DNA of 64,000 nucleotides from Sinohyriopsis cumingii (GCA_028554795.2 CM068835.1:54338219-54402218), one strand, 5' to 3'; positions 24,801 to 36,592 are shown, numbered from the stretch's first letter. A program made the numbers and translations. The notes: a model not told the origin generated them from the letters alone.

Positions 24801-26151
24801 AAAATGAATTATATGGAGATAATTCATTCAGACATCCTCATGTAGGCATCCAGAGAGAAAATGTCAGGATCAAATGTGTGCTGCTGGAAAATAAATAAAA
24901 TTCCATTCTAATTTTTAAAATATTTTCTATTTGGGTGAAAACAAGTCTGCCTGGCATTCAATTTATGTAGTTTCTCAGGTTCACATGCAATGGATATTTC
25001 TACCTCTGTCTTAAGTGAAAGCTCTTACAAACTTTGATCAAAACTGGTGCCAGGTCTGGAACTAAAATTATTATGAAATCAAAAGTTTTTTCTTTGAGTC
25101 ACTGTGGTCTTCACCTTATTACCCCACAATCAATAGGCTTCTTCCTTACTCCAATGCAAGCCATCCACAAAGTTTAGTACAGGTCTGTATGTAAAACTAA
25201 AATGACCTTATTTCTCTTCCAATCAGTTACCATAACTTTTACTTTTTAACCCTAAAATCGATAGGCTTCCGTCTTAACCAACATGCAAGTCCCCCACAAA
25301 ATTTGGTGAAGAACTGAAATGAAACCATATTTTTTCTTTCCTTTACAGAGACTTTAACCACTGACCTTTGACCCCCAAACTGTCATCCTTCTTCCAAAAT
25401 CCAAACCCACTCGTTGAAGTTGCAGCATGTTCCATTATATTTAAATCAATGTTAATATGTAACAGCCATGAAAAGAGTACACATCATAACTTAGAGATAT
25501 GGTGAGAGTACACATCATGACTTTGAGATCTGGTGAGAGTACACATCAGGACTTGGAGATATGGTGAAAGTACACATCAGGACTTGGAGATATGGTGAAA
25601 GTACACATCATAAGTTGGAGATATTGTGAAAGTACACATCATAACTTGGAGATATGGTGAAAGTACACATCATAACTTGGAGATCTGGTGAAAGTACACA
25701 TAACTTTGAGGTATGGTGAAAGTACACATCATAACTTGGAGATATGGTGAAAGTACACATCATAACGTGGAGTTATGATGACAGTACAAGTTCATATAAA
25801 TATAAAAAGAACTTTCCCTTGAACTTGAACCTGAGACTAAGTCACATTCATTTGTACATATACACATTTTTAGACCCTAAAATACCCTATCAGGAGTCAA
25901 AATGTGATACGTTCCTGGTTAAAACATTGATGTACCAGTAATTAACAATATTCCTGCAAAAAAAGCTCCACCCACCCAGAATGATAACTGAAATTTATAC
26001 AGACATAAACAACAGGTCTCCAAGGTGGGATATGTATGCCAGAGATATATACATAAGCTCTGCTAACTCTCTGACTAGTCATGATAACATTAATTAATAT
26101 TAAACGAAAAACTATTTGTTAATTTCGTGATCAAACTTCAAACTTGAATAA
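21881..26151. other. Intergenic with old dispersed repeats
   Basis: No exon is supported. At about 22690-22950 an antisense tRNA-like segment may be a degraded SINE. At about 23800-24060 and 25020-25400 a roughly 110-bp phrase recurs with 'aatcaataggcttc' and 'aatgcaagcc', an old dispersed or tandem repeat. The array at 25475-25790 is listed separately. Confidence 0.5.
25475..25790. repeat. Minisatellite, about 31-bp unit
   Basis: About ten units of 'gagatatggtgaaagtacac' plus 'atcataactt', with small changes. It reads through in + frames, giving false short peptides. Confidence 0.95.
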
Positions 26152-26329
26152 TTAGTATGCATCTAGAATTTCTCTATGATCCTTTCTCTCATAGCTACGT
26201 GCTAAATCTTTGGAAGATCTTAGCAAATCTTCTCTGTAGTCCATCAGATCCTGCCAGTTTTTCTGCAGTTTTAATAATTCTGTGTTCTTATGAGATTCGT
26301 AGTGAAAATCTGGTCCTGTTGATTCATAC
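26152..26329 (-). CDS. Last coding exon of an unrecognised - strand gene
   Basis: An acceptor (TTTTTTACAG) at 26330 opens a frame that completes a Trp codon with the preceding exon and runs 'YESTGPDFHYESHKN' to 'REILDAY' and a stop at 26152-26154. The sequence is strongly helical and charged, with spaced Leu (coiled-coil-like). Together with the exons at 28105-28249 and 28729-29432 it makes a consistent three-exon 3' end. I do not recognise the protein; no catalytic motif is visible. Upstream exons are expected beyond 29432. Confidence 0.75.
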
Positions 26330-28104
26330 CTGTAAAAAAGCATGAAGAATATAGACTGAAAGTATGTAAGACATGAATATCCAAAATCAAGGCTCACATT
26401 AAAGGAGAAATAATACATATAAACTGGACTTCTCACATAGTAGGAGTTTACAAGATGCCCCTGCTTGTTGTATTGGTCACATTTATCTAGTTTTGCTGCA
26501 TAAAATGATATCGTCCTAAGATGCAGTCTAATTGTAGGCTTTATCAACAGATGGCCAGCTACAGAAGAATTTTAAGCAATACACAATAACAAACAATTAC
26601 TATTATTCCTAGAGAGAAAATCACAGTGACCCAGATTTGGTGCAACACATTCACTCATCCCACAAATGCACACCGTAATTTTTTAGTCAATATGTCCAGT
26701 ACTTAAGAAGGTATATTCCTGATAGGGATGCTGAGCACAATTTTTTATAGCGAGTTTCATACATTTGGAAATTAGCTCAAAAAGATCAAGGTTTGGTGCA
26801 CCGCTATGTTAATGTCAAGATGTATACACAGTGTAAGTTTGATGTCAGTATGTGTAGAAGTATCAAAGTCACTATCCAACAGGAAGGATATATAAATAGT
26901 TATGTGTATATTCACAAATCCTAGAAAGTAGGTCAAAGTGACATAGTTTAATTACATTACACATCTTCGGCCATTCTAAGATATACCATATGTGTAAGTT
27001 TAGTGGTAATTTATAGGTGAGAATATATTAGGGCCTGGACATGAAATTTAATTTGTTTTCTTCATAAAACATAAAAAGTAGGTCATTGCAGCTAAGTTTG
27101 ATTACACACATTGTTCTATTCTTAGAGGCACCCATGGTGCAAGTTTTCCTTTAATGGATAAAGTAGTGGTGGACTTGTAGAATGACCAATGAGGCTGTAA
27201 GGATGAATGGACATATGGACAAAGTGAATCCCATATAATGTCTGCTTCACTGTCCCATATACTGTCTGCTTCACATATTGCAAAGGGGTGGGGTATAATG
27301 TTGTAATTGTGTTAAAATTTAAACAAGTATGAAAATGTATTTAGTTATATTACTCAGCTTTATTTATGAAGATGATTTATGGATGAACAAGCATAGACAG
27401 GTGGATGGATGAACAAATCAATGGATGGAGTAACTGATCCAGGAAAATCAGGATTTAAACAGGAGTTGATACTGCTTTCAGTGCATACCCAATATAATCT
27501 TTAAAGGCAAATCAACTTTAATACAACCTTGGAAATATGTCAAATTATATGATTCAGAACCATAGTTCTGTGTGAGATTTGAACATAATGATTAATACAC
27601 ACATGCAAAGTAGGACAAAATGTACTGACTGTATTTAAACAATAAAAAAAGTTGCAGAAGTATGTTTATCTAACTCAGTTAAATTAGAATGTCACAGTAA
27701 TTTATAATCATTTTAACCAATGACAATGGATTATCTTGTATAAATCTATGACTTTCATTAAAACAAATTAATGAATCATTAATCATCTGACCTTGTATTT
27801 ATGACAGAAAGTGCATCATGACAAACATAGTGAACCAGTCTGTGAATATTCTGTTTACATATCCCAATTAAACCCAGGTAAATGATCAAATTTTGAGACT
27901 GATGTGCACAATTTCAAAAAAAAAAAAAAAATCCAATCTTTGAAATCTCTACCTTACAAGGTGCATGAAATTATTCAAACATAAAATTTTCAATAAATTA
28001 ACTCTGATATATTATATATGCATTCAGTAACACATGCACAGTCATGCTGGATCAAATACACAGTAGTTAGCAAAAAGTGTAAGAAGAAAGGGACTATGAA
28101 TTAC
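26330..28104 (-). other. Intron with dispersed repeats
   Basis: Intron between the last two exons. Contains diverged copies of the phrase 'gtgacccagatttggtg' (26628) and related words to about 27170, and a poly(A) run near 27915. No gene is seen inside. Confidence 0.5.
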
Positions 28105-28249
28105 CAACTAGGTCTTGGCCCTCTAATTCTTTCAAGCTCCTCTAATCTTTTGGCTTCAAGCAGTAGGTCTTCTTCAATGCGTAATTTTTCCATCCTCAAT
28201 TTAGCCAGTTTTGACACATAGGGTGAAGTCATGAGCACTGAGGCACTAC
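28105..28249 (-). CDS. Penultimate exon of the same unrecognised gene
   Basis: The exon is 145 bp. It begins after the acceptor ...ACATAG and finishes a Gly codon split with the upstream exon (phase 1). It codes for 'SASVLMTSPYVSK' then a Leu/Glu/Arg-rich helix ending '...RIRGPRPS', and leaves phase 2 at the donor G|GTAATT at 28104. The next exon's first base completes TGG (Trp). Both junctions keep the frame, which is good evidence for real splicing. Confidence 0.75.
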
Positions 28250-28728
28250 CTATGTATTTAACAAAAATATTTTATGATATTAATCATTTAAGGTTGAAAA
28301 AAATGTTGATCTTTCTTTTCAAGGAATTGTTTTAAGGAGCACTTATGGATCCTTAAGGGCTGCTTGTAAGTAGATTAACATTTTATTTGGAATTTGGATA
28401 TAATCTGAATTTACACGGGGTTAAATTTCAAACCTCAAGGATCCCATCCATCCACCTAAACAGAAACATTCAGACTATATTATTGAAAGAGACTCAGCAA
28501 ATGTGTTTGTTAACATCAACCTTTAATATACACAAATTAAAGCTTTGTGTTTCAGGTTAACACAGATGGCATTATTGTTATTTAGTTCCCATAAATGTTC
28601 ATTGACTTAAATCAAATTCACAGTTTTATTACTGAACTCACTCTCAAATGCATTCTGAATTCATGTTAAAAAGTATGTAATATTCATGCCAATCTATAAA
28701 AAGATGCTTACTTGTGGTCAAACCTTAC
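28250..28728 (-). other. Intron, nothing recognised
   Basis: Intron between the two coding exons of the unrecognised gene; bounded by consensus GT and AG on the - strand. Confidence 0.7.
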
Positions 28729-29432
28729 CTGTTTTGGGAGCCTCTGCAGTTCTAAAGAATAACTTATTCATTTCTTTTGAGCTATCAAATTTCTCACTCC
28801 TCCATGACTTTGCAGATTTTGAACGTCTTGTTAGCTCTGAAAGAGCTGTAGACTGTGCTAGCTTTCCAAAAGGTTCCAGTTCATATGGTGCTCCCAATGT
28901 CACAGGAAAATAAGTCATCGATAATCTCAAATCCTCCTCTGAATCATAGACTTTGCCCTTCTGTTTTATTTCTGAAGCAATGGCTGCTCCTATAGTCCCT
29001 GTTGATCTGCTGTGTGATTTGCCAGCCCAACGTGACATTCCTGCACTCTCAAGAGAAGGATATTCCTTTGTGGATGATAAATGCTTGGGTCTTACATACC
29101 ATTCTGACTCCCGTGGTGACCAAGGTGTGCTATTTAATCTGTTCCGATCTTCATTATATGATCTATACAATACTTCATCATGGTTTCTTCTTGTTGGAAC
29201 ATCTAGCAATTTCTGCTGACCATAATTGGAGGCTGAATATTTGTCGTGATGATCATCACTGAAAGTAACACTCCGATTCAGGCTGTTTTTCTGATCTTTA
29301 CTCAAACTGTCAAAACTGGAAATGGATCTTGAATATTTTTCTTTGTAGTTAGTAGGGTTGAACAGGGTGTGTTGACATAATCTATCTGTTGTAGTAGTCA
29401 GCTGTGAGTTGTTTAAATATTCAGGTTTCTCC
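28729..29432 (-). CDS. Large internal exon of the same unrecognised gene
   Basis: This 704-bp exon lies between the acceptor TTTTCATTAG (29433-29434) and the donor G|GTAAGG at 28728. The roughly 235-residue translation has no stop. It is rich in Ser, Arg, Asp and Lys and looks disordered, with 'FSDDHHDKYSA', 'RWAGKSHSRSTG' and 'YFPVTLGAPYEL' as the more ordered patches. The acceptor splits a codon in phase 2, so at least one more exon lies upstream. No known domain is recognised; a cytoskeletal or centrosomal adaptor would fit the composition, but that is a guess. Confidence 0.78.
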
Positions 29433-29567
29433 CTAATGAAAAACAAAAGAAAACAATTCATATTACAGGGTCAAAATGGTGTCAATTCATTTTTGAGAAC
29501 AAGAAATAATAATAATATCAATAATAATAATAAATTCATGAAAATTGCTGCAGTATCATATTTATTA

Positions 29568-29830
29568 AGATGTGATGTGATTTGGATTTTTAACGTAGCT
29601 TTAACAAGTTTTCATTCATATCGCTACGATGTCTGCAGTGTGGCAGTTTATAGTGATGTCTAGCACACCCAGCCAACCAATCCTAAGAATGACATCTTAA
29701 TGCTGTGCGCCTAGTGAGGCAGCTGTTAGTACCATTTTTGTAAGTCTTTGATGTGATTGGGCCAGGGATCGAACCCATGACCTTTCTCTTCTGAGGATGA
29801 TGCTTTAACTACTAGGCCACCAGAGCAGTT
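29568..29830 (-). mobile_element. tRNA-derived SINE, second family, copy 2
   Basis: On the - strand it has the same head (B box 'gggttcgatccc' near 29770), the 'ttacaaaaatggtac' and 'gctgcctcac' words and a tail with 'aaatcacatcacatc'. The internal palindrome block seen in other copies is deleted here. It lies upstream of the unrecognised gene's exon, probably in an intron. Confidence 0.85.
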
Positions 29831-29984
29831 ATGATGTCTTGGTAATGTCTGATTTGTTTATTCTGAACGACTTGCCAATTATTGTCCATTAATTGGAGAT
29901 GCTACAACTAATTTCATGGGTTAAACAACTGTTTGCTGATGGACAAACCTCATTTGTGCATATTTGCACAGGCATTTGGGTGAT

Positions 29985-30215
29985 GGGCTAGCTGTACTGC
30001 ATTATACAGTATATGGCTGATGGGCTACTTTTCAATTCATGGCTGTACTGCATTATATAATGCTGATGGGCTACTTTCCAATTTGTGGCCATACTGCATT
30101 ATATATGGCTGATGGGCTACTTTCCAATTCATGGCTGTCTGCATTAGTATTTACACTGTATATGGCTGATGGACTACTTTATAGTTCATGGTTGTACTGC
30201 ATTAGTTTTATTTTT
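29985..30215. repeat. Tandem repeat, about 46-bp unit
   Basis: Five or so units of 'atggctgatgggctactttc' with 'aattcatggctgtactgcat'. Confidence 0.9.
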
Positions 30216-30339
30216 GATATCTGAAATATATTCAATTACATTTTCTGTTAACATTTACCATGTCATCCCGATTTCTTGCAAATTGTTGATGTGTTTTGCT
30301 TTATACATTTTGTAGCTCTTTCTCTTAATAAATATGCCT

Positions 30340-30482
30340 CGATGCGGGAGGTCGTGGGTTTGATCCCCAACTGAGTCATACCAAAGACTTACAAAAATGG
30401 TACTAACAGCTGCCTCGCTTGGAGCTCAGCATTAAGAGGTTAGTGTTAGGACTGGTCAGCCTGGTGTCAGAATAACAGTGTA
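30340..30482 (+). mobile_element. tRNA-derived SINE, second family, truncated copy
   Basis: Begins within the head ('cgatgcgggaggtcgtgggt'), has 'accaaagacttacaaaaatg' and stops near 30482 before the internal palindrome. Both ends are missing compared with the 38049 copy. Confidence 0.8.
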
Positions 30483-30604
30483 TGTTAGTTATTAATTTAT
30501 TTCAAATAAATCTTAAGAATATTATTTAACTATTTAAGAGTTGAACACTTATCATATTTGTGTCTCTGATCAATTAATTTTCCACCAAATTTCTCTTTAC
30601 AACT

Positions 30605-30940
30605 TTATCATGTACATATCATCCTCCTTTGATGTTTTTCCCAATCTGACATTTGTCTGTTAGAACCCATCCTCCTTCTTCAGCCTCATTTGATGTTTTC
30701 CCCAATCTGACATTTGTCTATTAGTACCCATCCTCCTTCTTCAGCCTCATTTGATGTTTTCCCCAATCTGACATTTGTCTATTATTACCCATCCTACTTC
30801 TTCAGCCTCATTTGATGTTTTCCCCAATCTGAAGTCTATTAGAACCCATCCTCCTTCTTCAACCTCATTTGATGTTTTCCCAATCTGACATTTGTTCGCA
30901 GACAGGTAAAATACTAATATTAGTACCCATCCTCCTTCGT
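30605..30940. repeat. Tandem repeat, about 60-bp unit
   Basis: About five units of 'cccatcctccttcttcagcc' plus 'catttgatgttttccccaat'. The last unit is shorter and diverged. Confidence 0.92.
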
Positions 30941-32107
30941 CAACTATACAAATGTCAGTTGATGCTTTGATTTGTAGGCAGAGCATGTAATCATTAGTCT
31001 TGTAAGAATCATTTAATTTGCTATGAAACACAGCATCTTTCAAACATCAGCTTAGCAAACTTGGCTGCACAACATTTGTCCAACCTAGTAACCAAGATAA
31101 CCAAGCAAAATAATGTTTTTTTGAGATGCACAACCACACAAAACACCACGGGTTGACTCGTTTTTTAAATGTACCCCAAAAACACCACAATAGCGTTGAA
31201 GCAAATAATGGGTAAACAAGCCATGTTACTGATCTTACCATTGTAAACAAAAATCAAAGTTGTGCCACATATGAATGTTGTTATTATTAGTTTAGTCACT
31301 AACGGAGTTTGTGGAATGTATCATATCACAAGTTTTGAGCACTCCCGTAAAAGAACGTAATTATGAGTGACTTTGTGGATTGCATTAACTGGTGGCACCT
31401 CATAATTCTTAACTGAATATTTCAACGTCGTTTAAACCTAACATCTTTATTATTTCAAAAAACGGTTTATGTCAGATATCTATTTTATCAAATCATTTCT
31501 ATCTTTCCAGCATTGGTTAGGTTGGATAGTTAAATTTATGCTACACGGCGGCATTGGGGTTTTAAAGGGAACATAAAGCAAACAATGCCTTTCAAAACTT
31601 ATTACGACAATGAATTTTGAAACCCCGTTATTGATTTTACACTGTGCAATAATGTCACTAAGACGTTGCAACCGATATAGCACCGAATGTTTAAACATTA
31701 TCGAAATTAGGAAGTAGTTCACTGTTTCGTTTTTTAAATATATTTTGCAACTGTTAAAAGTTCTGCATCATATTAATTTCGTTGAGTATTATCTTGAATT
31801 ATATAATTCCTTTGTATTTATTACCAAAAAGATGTACTTTGGCCATGTAAAATAAAGTCTTCGTCTGGATTCATTACAAGAGTAGACATCTTTGTGTTTG
31901 CGGAAGCAGCGCGATAGTTACCATACGGAATACTTTCGTATCTTTCCTATGTCAGTTGCCTTATTTACTTGCATGCGATAGAAAATGCCAATGATATTCC
32001 GATTGGGTAGTTACCGGACATGCGCATCCTGAGGCTGTAGTAATGGCCCGTTCCCAGGCCAAAATTAACGCGCAGGTGGTGCCGGTACCACACGATAAAA
32101 TATATCA
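30941..32107. other. Intergenic, nothing recognised
   Basis: Possible 5' region of the - strand gene at 26.1-29.4 kb; I could not identify a first exon. No repeats seen. Confidence 0.4.
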
Positions 32108-32219
32108 CAGGAGTCTGACGTTTTATCAATAAAGTACGGTGAAATATCTGACAACATGAAATCACCTTATCGGTCAGAGATTTCGCCGTACTTTATTGAT
32201 AAAACTTCAGACTTCTGTT
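32108..32219. mobile_element. Palindromic foldback element
   Basis: Left arm 'caggagtctgacgttttatc...' (32108-32152) and right arm '...gataaaacttcagacttctg' (32173-32219) are near-exact reverse complements around a loop of about 20 bp. The central words 'aataaagtacggtgaaatatc' and its inverse are conserved apart from a few changes. No coding capacity; a small foldback MITE is likely. Confidence 0.8.
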
Positions 32220-32601
32220 GATTTATTTAACCTCGGCATGATCTAAAACAGCAACTCATCATCATCTCCAAGATGTTAAATACGTTTAAAGGGAACTTTT
32301 AGCATCAATATAATACACTAAATGCTCATATTGGAACAACGGTTTAAAATGGACACCGTCTTATGTGACAACGTTGCTTCATTTGTAAAACATTCTGCTT
32401 GTCAAATAATACTGTTTATTAATATAGTTTGGGGTCATTTTGCCATGTAGGTAAATAGAGTCATTCATTTACTGACTAGTTTGAAAGCAACAATATTTAT
32501 ATCTTCAAACCACGTGTTATATTCTGATAATCACACGAAATCAAGACGTGAATAAATGGTGCCTGTTTATAGCCCTTAACGGAATTTATTTTGTACCTTG
32601 T

Positions 32602-32870
32602 TTAAGCTATCCAGCCTTGCCCTAGCCCAATAATCCCCCTCCCCCATATGTGTTGATAATGATTTACAATATGTGGGTCTAATGCCACCTGTTCATTATA
32701 ATGTGAAATGTTGCTGCATGCAAATCTTTCCGGAACAAATCTGCGTACACTTTCGACGATTACCGGTGATTGGTAGTAGCCATATCTTGCGCGAAATTCA
32801 AAATGGCCATATGACAGAGGGTTGTGAGATTCCACGTAGATCTCCAAGTCACCAAGCATAGGATTTGCTC
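32602..32870 (-). mobile_element. Dispersed repeat with coding-like core, copy 1
   Basis: On the - strand this copy keeps an open frame with 'HNPLSYGHFEFRARYGYY' and 'SVRRFVPERFACSN'. The same DNA recurs, broken, at 33655-33960 (+) and 48665-48970 (+). Shared words include 'atggccattttgaatt' and 'aaagatttgcatgcagca'. Preservation of sense in one copy suggests that the source element had a protein gene. I do not recognise the protein. Confidence 0.6.
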
Positions 32871-32894
32871 CGAAATATAATGTACATGTCACCG

Positions 32895-32919
32895 CCCCCC
32901 CCCCCCCCAAAAAAAAAAA
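32895..32919. repeat. C14-A11 homopolymer run
   Basis: Fourteen C followed by about eleven A. Likely to be length-unstable; it also makes the adjoining - strand frame look artificially longer. Confidence 0.95.
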
Positions 32920-33654
32920 CAACCTTCAGCTGACGGAAGCTCCATAGCTGCGAGAGATACCGGTAAGTGTATAGAATGTACACCGATATGTGCCGACAAA
33001 ATTTGCTGCGGATATTTGCAGGTTTTAATGAATATGTGATATCATTCCCTAAACCGAAATCAATATCATCACGGGCCAGGGGCACATTTATCGGCTTAAT
33101 CTCGCACAAAGGAAAGCACGTGAAGCATATTACATTGACTAGTGTACAATTAAAACTGTAAATTCGTGCTGCAGTGAAACGAGAAGAAGTAAGTCAACCA
33201 AACCGACATTCAACAAATTCTTGAGCTCTTAGTCATGGTTGATGAAACAAAAAGTGTGCACATGAGTCAAGTGCCTGTGACTAGTATATTGTAACAGCGA
33301 GGAAAAAATGCAAAAGCTTGGTAAAAAAAAAAAAATTAAAATCACTCTGAAACGCATAAGCATTTGTTTCGATACGTAAAAGGGGAAAACTACTGGTAAC
33401 ACCCTCCTCTACTCCCAATTAACAGTTATATTGGGGTCAATAAATCAGCCCCTCACCAAAGTCCTACAACGTAAGACACATCACCCGATATGTTTGTTTT
33501 GGTAGCACTAATACACAAATAACATGTGATACGTTTTAAGTTATAGGACTACATCTCACCCGTGATAATAAGGCTGATATGCACTTATTTGCATCAATTT
33601 TGGCTGCATTCATCGGTGTACATTTTATATAATTACCAGTACTTCTCGCGGTTG
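32920..33654. other. Spacer between inverted repeat copies
   Basis: No gene recognised. A frame at 32967-33161 shows no domain. Confidence 0.4.
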
Positions 33655-33960
33655 TGGAGCCGCCGTCAGCTGAATGATTCTTTTGGTGAAATATACATAA
33701 TATTTCCAGAGCAAATCCTGTTTGATGACTTGTAAATCCACATGGAATAGCACAACCATCTATAATGTGGCCATTTTGAATTCGAGCTAGATATGGCAGT
33801 TAACAATTACCGGTATGTGACTAAAGTGTACGCAAGTTTGTTCCTGAAAGATCTGCATGCAGCAAAATTGCACATTTTAATGAACAGGTGACATCATGTC
33901 CACGTATCGTCCATCAATATCAATATAGATTATTTTTCGGGGAGGGGGGCTCATAGTCAA
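33655..33960 (+). mobile_element. Dispersed repeat with coding-like core, copy 2
   Basis: Inverted relative to copy 1 and about 0.8 kb away. Begins near 'tctcgcggttgtggagcc' and includes 'aatgtggccattttgaatt' and 'gatctgcatgcagcaaaa'. Frame is broken by stops. Confidence 0.6.
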
Positions 33961-34129
33961 AAGGTTTTATTGAATGTTAGTGCATAAAATACATTATATC
34001 TTAAACTACAATCGAATGAAATTCTGAAATTGACGCATCGCGACCGAACTTAAGAGTTTTAACATAATAAAAAATGACTTCTAGTTATCAGGATCATACA
34101 TTGAAACAATTTTCATATAAGTGAATATT

Positions 34130-34350
34130 TTCTATTAATAAAGATTCTTCATCTAATTCTATTCATATATATTTTTCATCTAATTCTGTCAATAACAATA
34201 TTTTTGATGATTCTGGTAAAGCAGCAGAAGAGATGAACAAACCTTTTGCTGGAACGTCATTTTTGAAAAATAAAGCTTCCTACGAAAATGAAAATAAAAA
34301 AGTCATCAACGCCAAACCAAAACCTCTAACTTACCGAGAGTTTTTCTAAT
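34130..34350 (+). pseudogene. Unrecognised short frame at the left end of the element
   Basis: A + strand frame without stops for about 70 codons, with 'DSGKAAEEMNKPFAG' and ending 'KPLTYREFF' then a stop at 34347-34349. It converges on the ATPase gene. Asn/Lys/Glu-rich composition matches other genes of the element. No family is recognised. Confidence 0.4.
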
Positions 34351-34359
34351 TGGGTTAGT

Positions 34360-35110
34360 TTATTTTCTTGCTTTACTTTTGTCGTTAGTGTTTTTTAAAA
34401 AGTATGCGCGTTTTCGTTTACCTGCCGGACGTTTTATTGAGGTCGCACCTCCTCTGCTGCTATAATTATCAGTCTTTCCTCCAAAGATTTTATCAAGACC
34501 TATACGATATTGTGTTCGGGAATCGTGTACATTTATTATTATAAATCCATGCGGAGCAGATTGTGCCTTTGAAAAAAAGTTTTTGAAATTAATCATGTCC
34601 ATATACCCACTACATCAAGTCTGATGAATATGTCGCAGAGTATTTGTATCAGCTCCATTAAACACAACTAAAATATTACAGTTATCTCTGATCAATTTAG
34701 GTATTTGTACATATCTCTGAGTAACATATATAATATCTGTATTAGTATGCCTTCCGCGAGAAAATATTCTTGCTGGATTTGTTTCTTTATCAAGCATAAC
34801 ATCATCATAAACAACTAAACTATTCATAAATCTGTCTAATTCATCTACGGACGGTTCTTCATTAATATCTGTAATAAAATTAATAATATCGCCATCTTCA
34901 TTTAATAACTTTGCAATTTGATTAAAATGTTTAAGTACATCGTAACATCTCTGATCATCAGCTGACATAGCCACTAAATATAACTTATTCCATTTGATCC
35001 ATCTCATTATCAAAATAAGTAATAACTGCGTTTTACCAGACCCAGATGGACCTATTATTATCATTCTGAAAGAATTCGGTAATATTAAATATGTTTTACT
35101 AGCTCTTGTT
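34360..35110 (-). pseudogene. A32/FtsK-type DNA packaging ATPase, frameshifted
   Basis: The N-terminal frame (to 34615) holds Walker A 'GPSGSGKTQLL', then Walker B-like 'LVVYDDVM' and 'TDIIYVTQRY', which suits the sensor strand of HerA/FtsK-superfamily packaging ATPases (poxvirus A32 group). The C-terminal piece continues in another frame from 34602 with 'GFIIINVHDSRTQYR' and 'LDKIFGG', so one frameshift lies at about 34603-34615. Coding sense extends upstream to about 35110. Family members pump DNA into capsids. Total about 240 residues, close to the family's usual size. Confidence 0.85.
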
Positions 35111-35308
35111 TTCGTGTCGCTGAGAAATCAATAACATACATTATACAGATACAATAAACAATATGAATCGATATTGTGTTCGATGTATAACATCCGCCCC
35201 CACGCGCGAATAAACAACAGTAATAACAACACAAAAAAGCGTACACTTACAGGGAAATATGTAAAATGTAGTACAAGTAAATAAAAATTTATTTATAATA
35301 ATAAAATT

Positions 35309-35650
35309 GGTTTAGATATCGCTACTTCATTAGGAAAATTACCAGGAACTCCATCGGCTAAATACCCAGGAGAAAAAACATCTTCCAGGATATAATTATT
35401 GCAGTCCTGGAACTCGACTTGATATTCGGCTTGATGAGCAAGATCAACCAAAACCTGATGAACATCCAACAAACGCGACTGATAAAGCATGTCATATTCA
35501 TGATGTAGCTTATAAAAGTAAAAATTTAGAACAACTACATATTGCAGATGTGAAGTTGATTCATGCATTAAATTCTATATAACAAAAATCTTTCAGAAAA
35601 TCATTAGCTAATAGGTTGGTAAGATCTGCGATGAAAGGTAAATTATTATT
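35309..35650 (+). pseudogene. Phospholipase-A2-like segment (parvovirus VP1/Polinton type)
   Basis: Read on the + strand, a frame starts near 35395 with 'SPGTRLDIRLDEQ', then 'DKACHIHDVAYK' with the paired His-Asp seen in catalytic PLA2 sites, followed by a helical piece and 'KGKLLFGTGNQ'. The Gly-rich Ca-binding loop and H-D-x-x-Y pattern match the short PLA2-like domains found in parvovirus capsids and in some Polintons. An upstream piece ('KLPGTPSAKYPG') lies in a different frame. Such enzymes open membranes during entry. This copy has frame changes and stops. The domain call rests on motif spacing only. Confidence 0.62.
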
Positions 35651-36560
35651 CGGAACTGGTAATCAATCAACCGATTATTATAAAATGATGGAATCGATTT
35701 ATTATAGCCCAAGGGGATATTGGAAAGGTAGAGCAGATATTAGTAAATTCGCTGATGCAGCAAATGTTACAGGTTATGTTGCTGCAATATGGTTAGCACG
35801 ACAGGCAATATAGCAAATTAACTACCACCACCTTAAAAAAATCAGCATGCACATTTTGAAGTCAGCACTGCTAATAAATTTCATCAAGCAGATATTTTAT
35901 TTTTAGCACATTATACTATTAAAATTGGAAGACGTCAATTAAAATACAAATACGCGTTAGCTGTCGTTGACGTTGCAAGTAGATAGTTGGAAGGAGAGCC
36001 GTTATAAACTAAAACAGCAACTGAAGTTTCATCTGCGCTTGAATGAATTTATCAACGAGGACCTTTACGATGGCCACGACTATTACAGGTTGATCCAGGC
36101 AATGAATTTCTTGTTGCAGTATTATCGTTGATGAAGCAACACAATGTCAAAATCAGACGAGGAAATACCGCAATTCATCGTGATCAGGCAATTGTTGAAC
36201 GATCTATTCGAACACTTGCGGAGCGGTTATTTGGATATCAATAAGCGAAGGAAATAATTCAGAGAAATATAAGATCTCGCGAATGTGTTACAATATTACC
36301 AAATGTGATAGCTGCCGTAAAAAATGAAATTACTCGAACAACTGCCATGAAACCCGTTAATGCGATTATTAACAACAACAACAAAAAATATACAAATACA
36401 ACGACGTGACTTTTAAAAACAATCAGTATTAGGTAATGTTACTGTTAGGTATTTATATGAACCTGGTGAACTTGAAAACGGTTTTAAAAAAAGAGCGACT
36501 GATCCTCTTTGGAGTATTACAACACATAACGTTTCTAGCATGGTAAGATGTAAGGGTAGA
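35616..36560 (+). pseudogene. Retroviral-type (rve, DDE) integrase of Polinton kind
   Basis: The N-terminal part is 'YYSPRGYWKGRADI' with a short helical domain (to 35813), in the same frame as the tail of the PLA2-like segment. Then come 'KFHQADILFL' and 'YALAVVDVASR' (first catalytic Asp, about 35970), 'LLQVDPGNEFL' (second Asp, about 36095) and 'RDQAIVERSIRTLAERL' (catalytic Glu, about 36195), giving the DDE triad. The C-terminal piece 'VRYLYEPGELENG' and 'DPLWSITTHNV' suits the SH3/chromo-like tail. Stops after 35813 and 35985 and several frame changes make it dead. It would have inserted the element. Confidence 0.85.
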
Positions 36561-36592
36561 TCTGCAATCTGCGGATTAGATTCAACTGCTCC

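Noticed and set aside
28953..29262. Two + strand frames of about 87 codons
   Set aside because: Antisense of the well-supported spliced exon at 28729-29432.
30747..31043. 98-codon - strand frame with a repeated 'EEGGWVLI'
   Set aside because: It is the translated 60-bp tandem repeat at 30.6-30.9 kb.
32849..33109. 86-codon - strand frame with a Gly run
   Set aside because: Passes through the C14/A11 homopolymer run and joins unrelated sequence; no domain.
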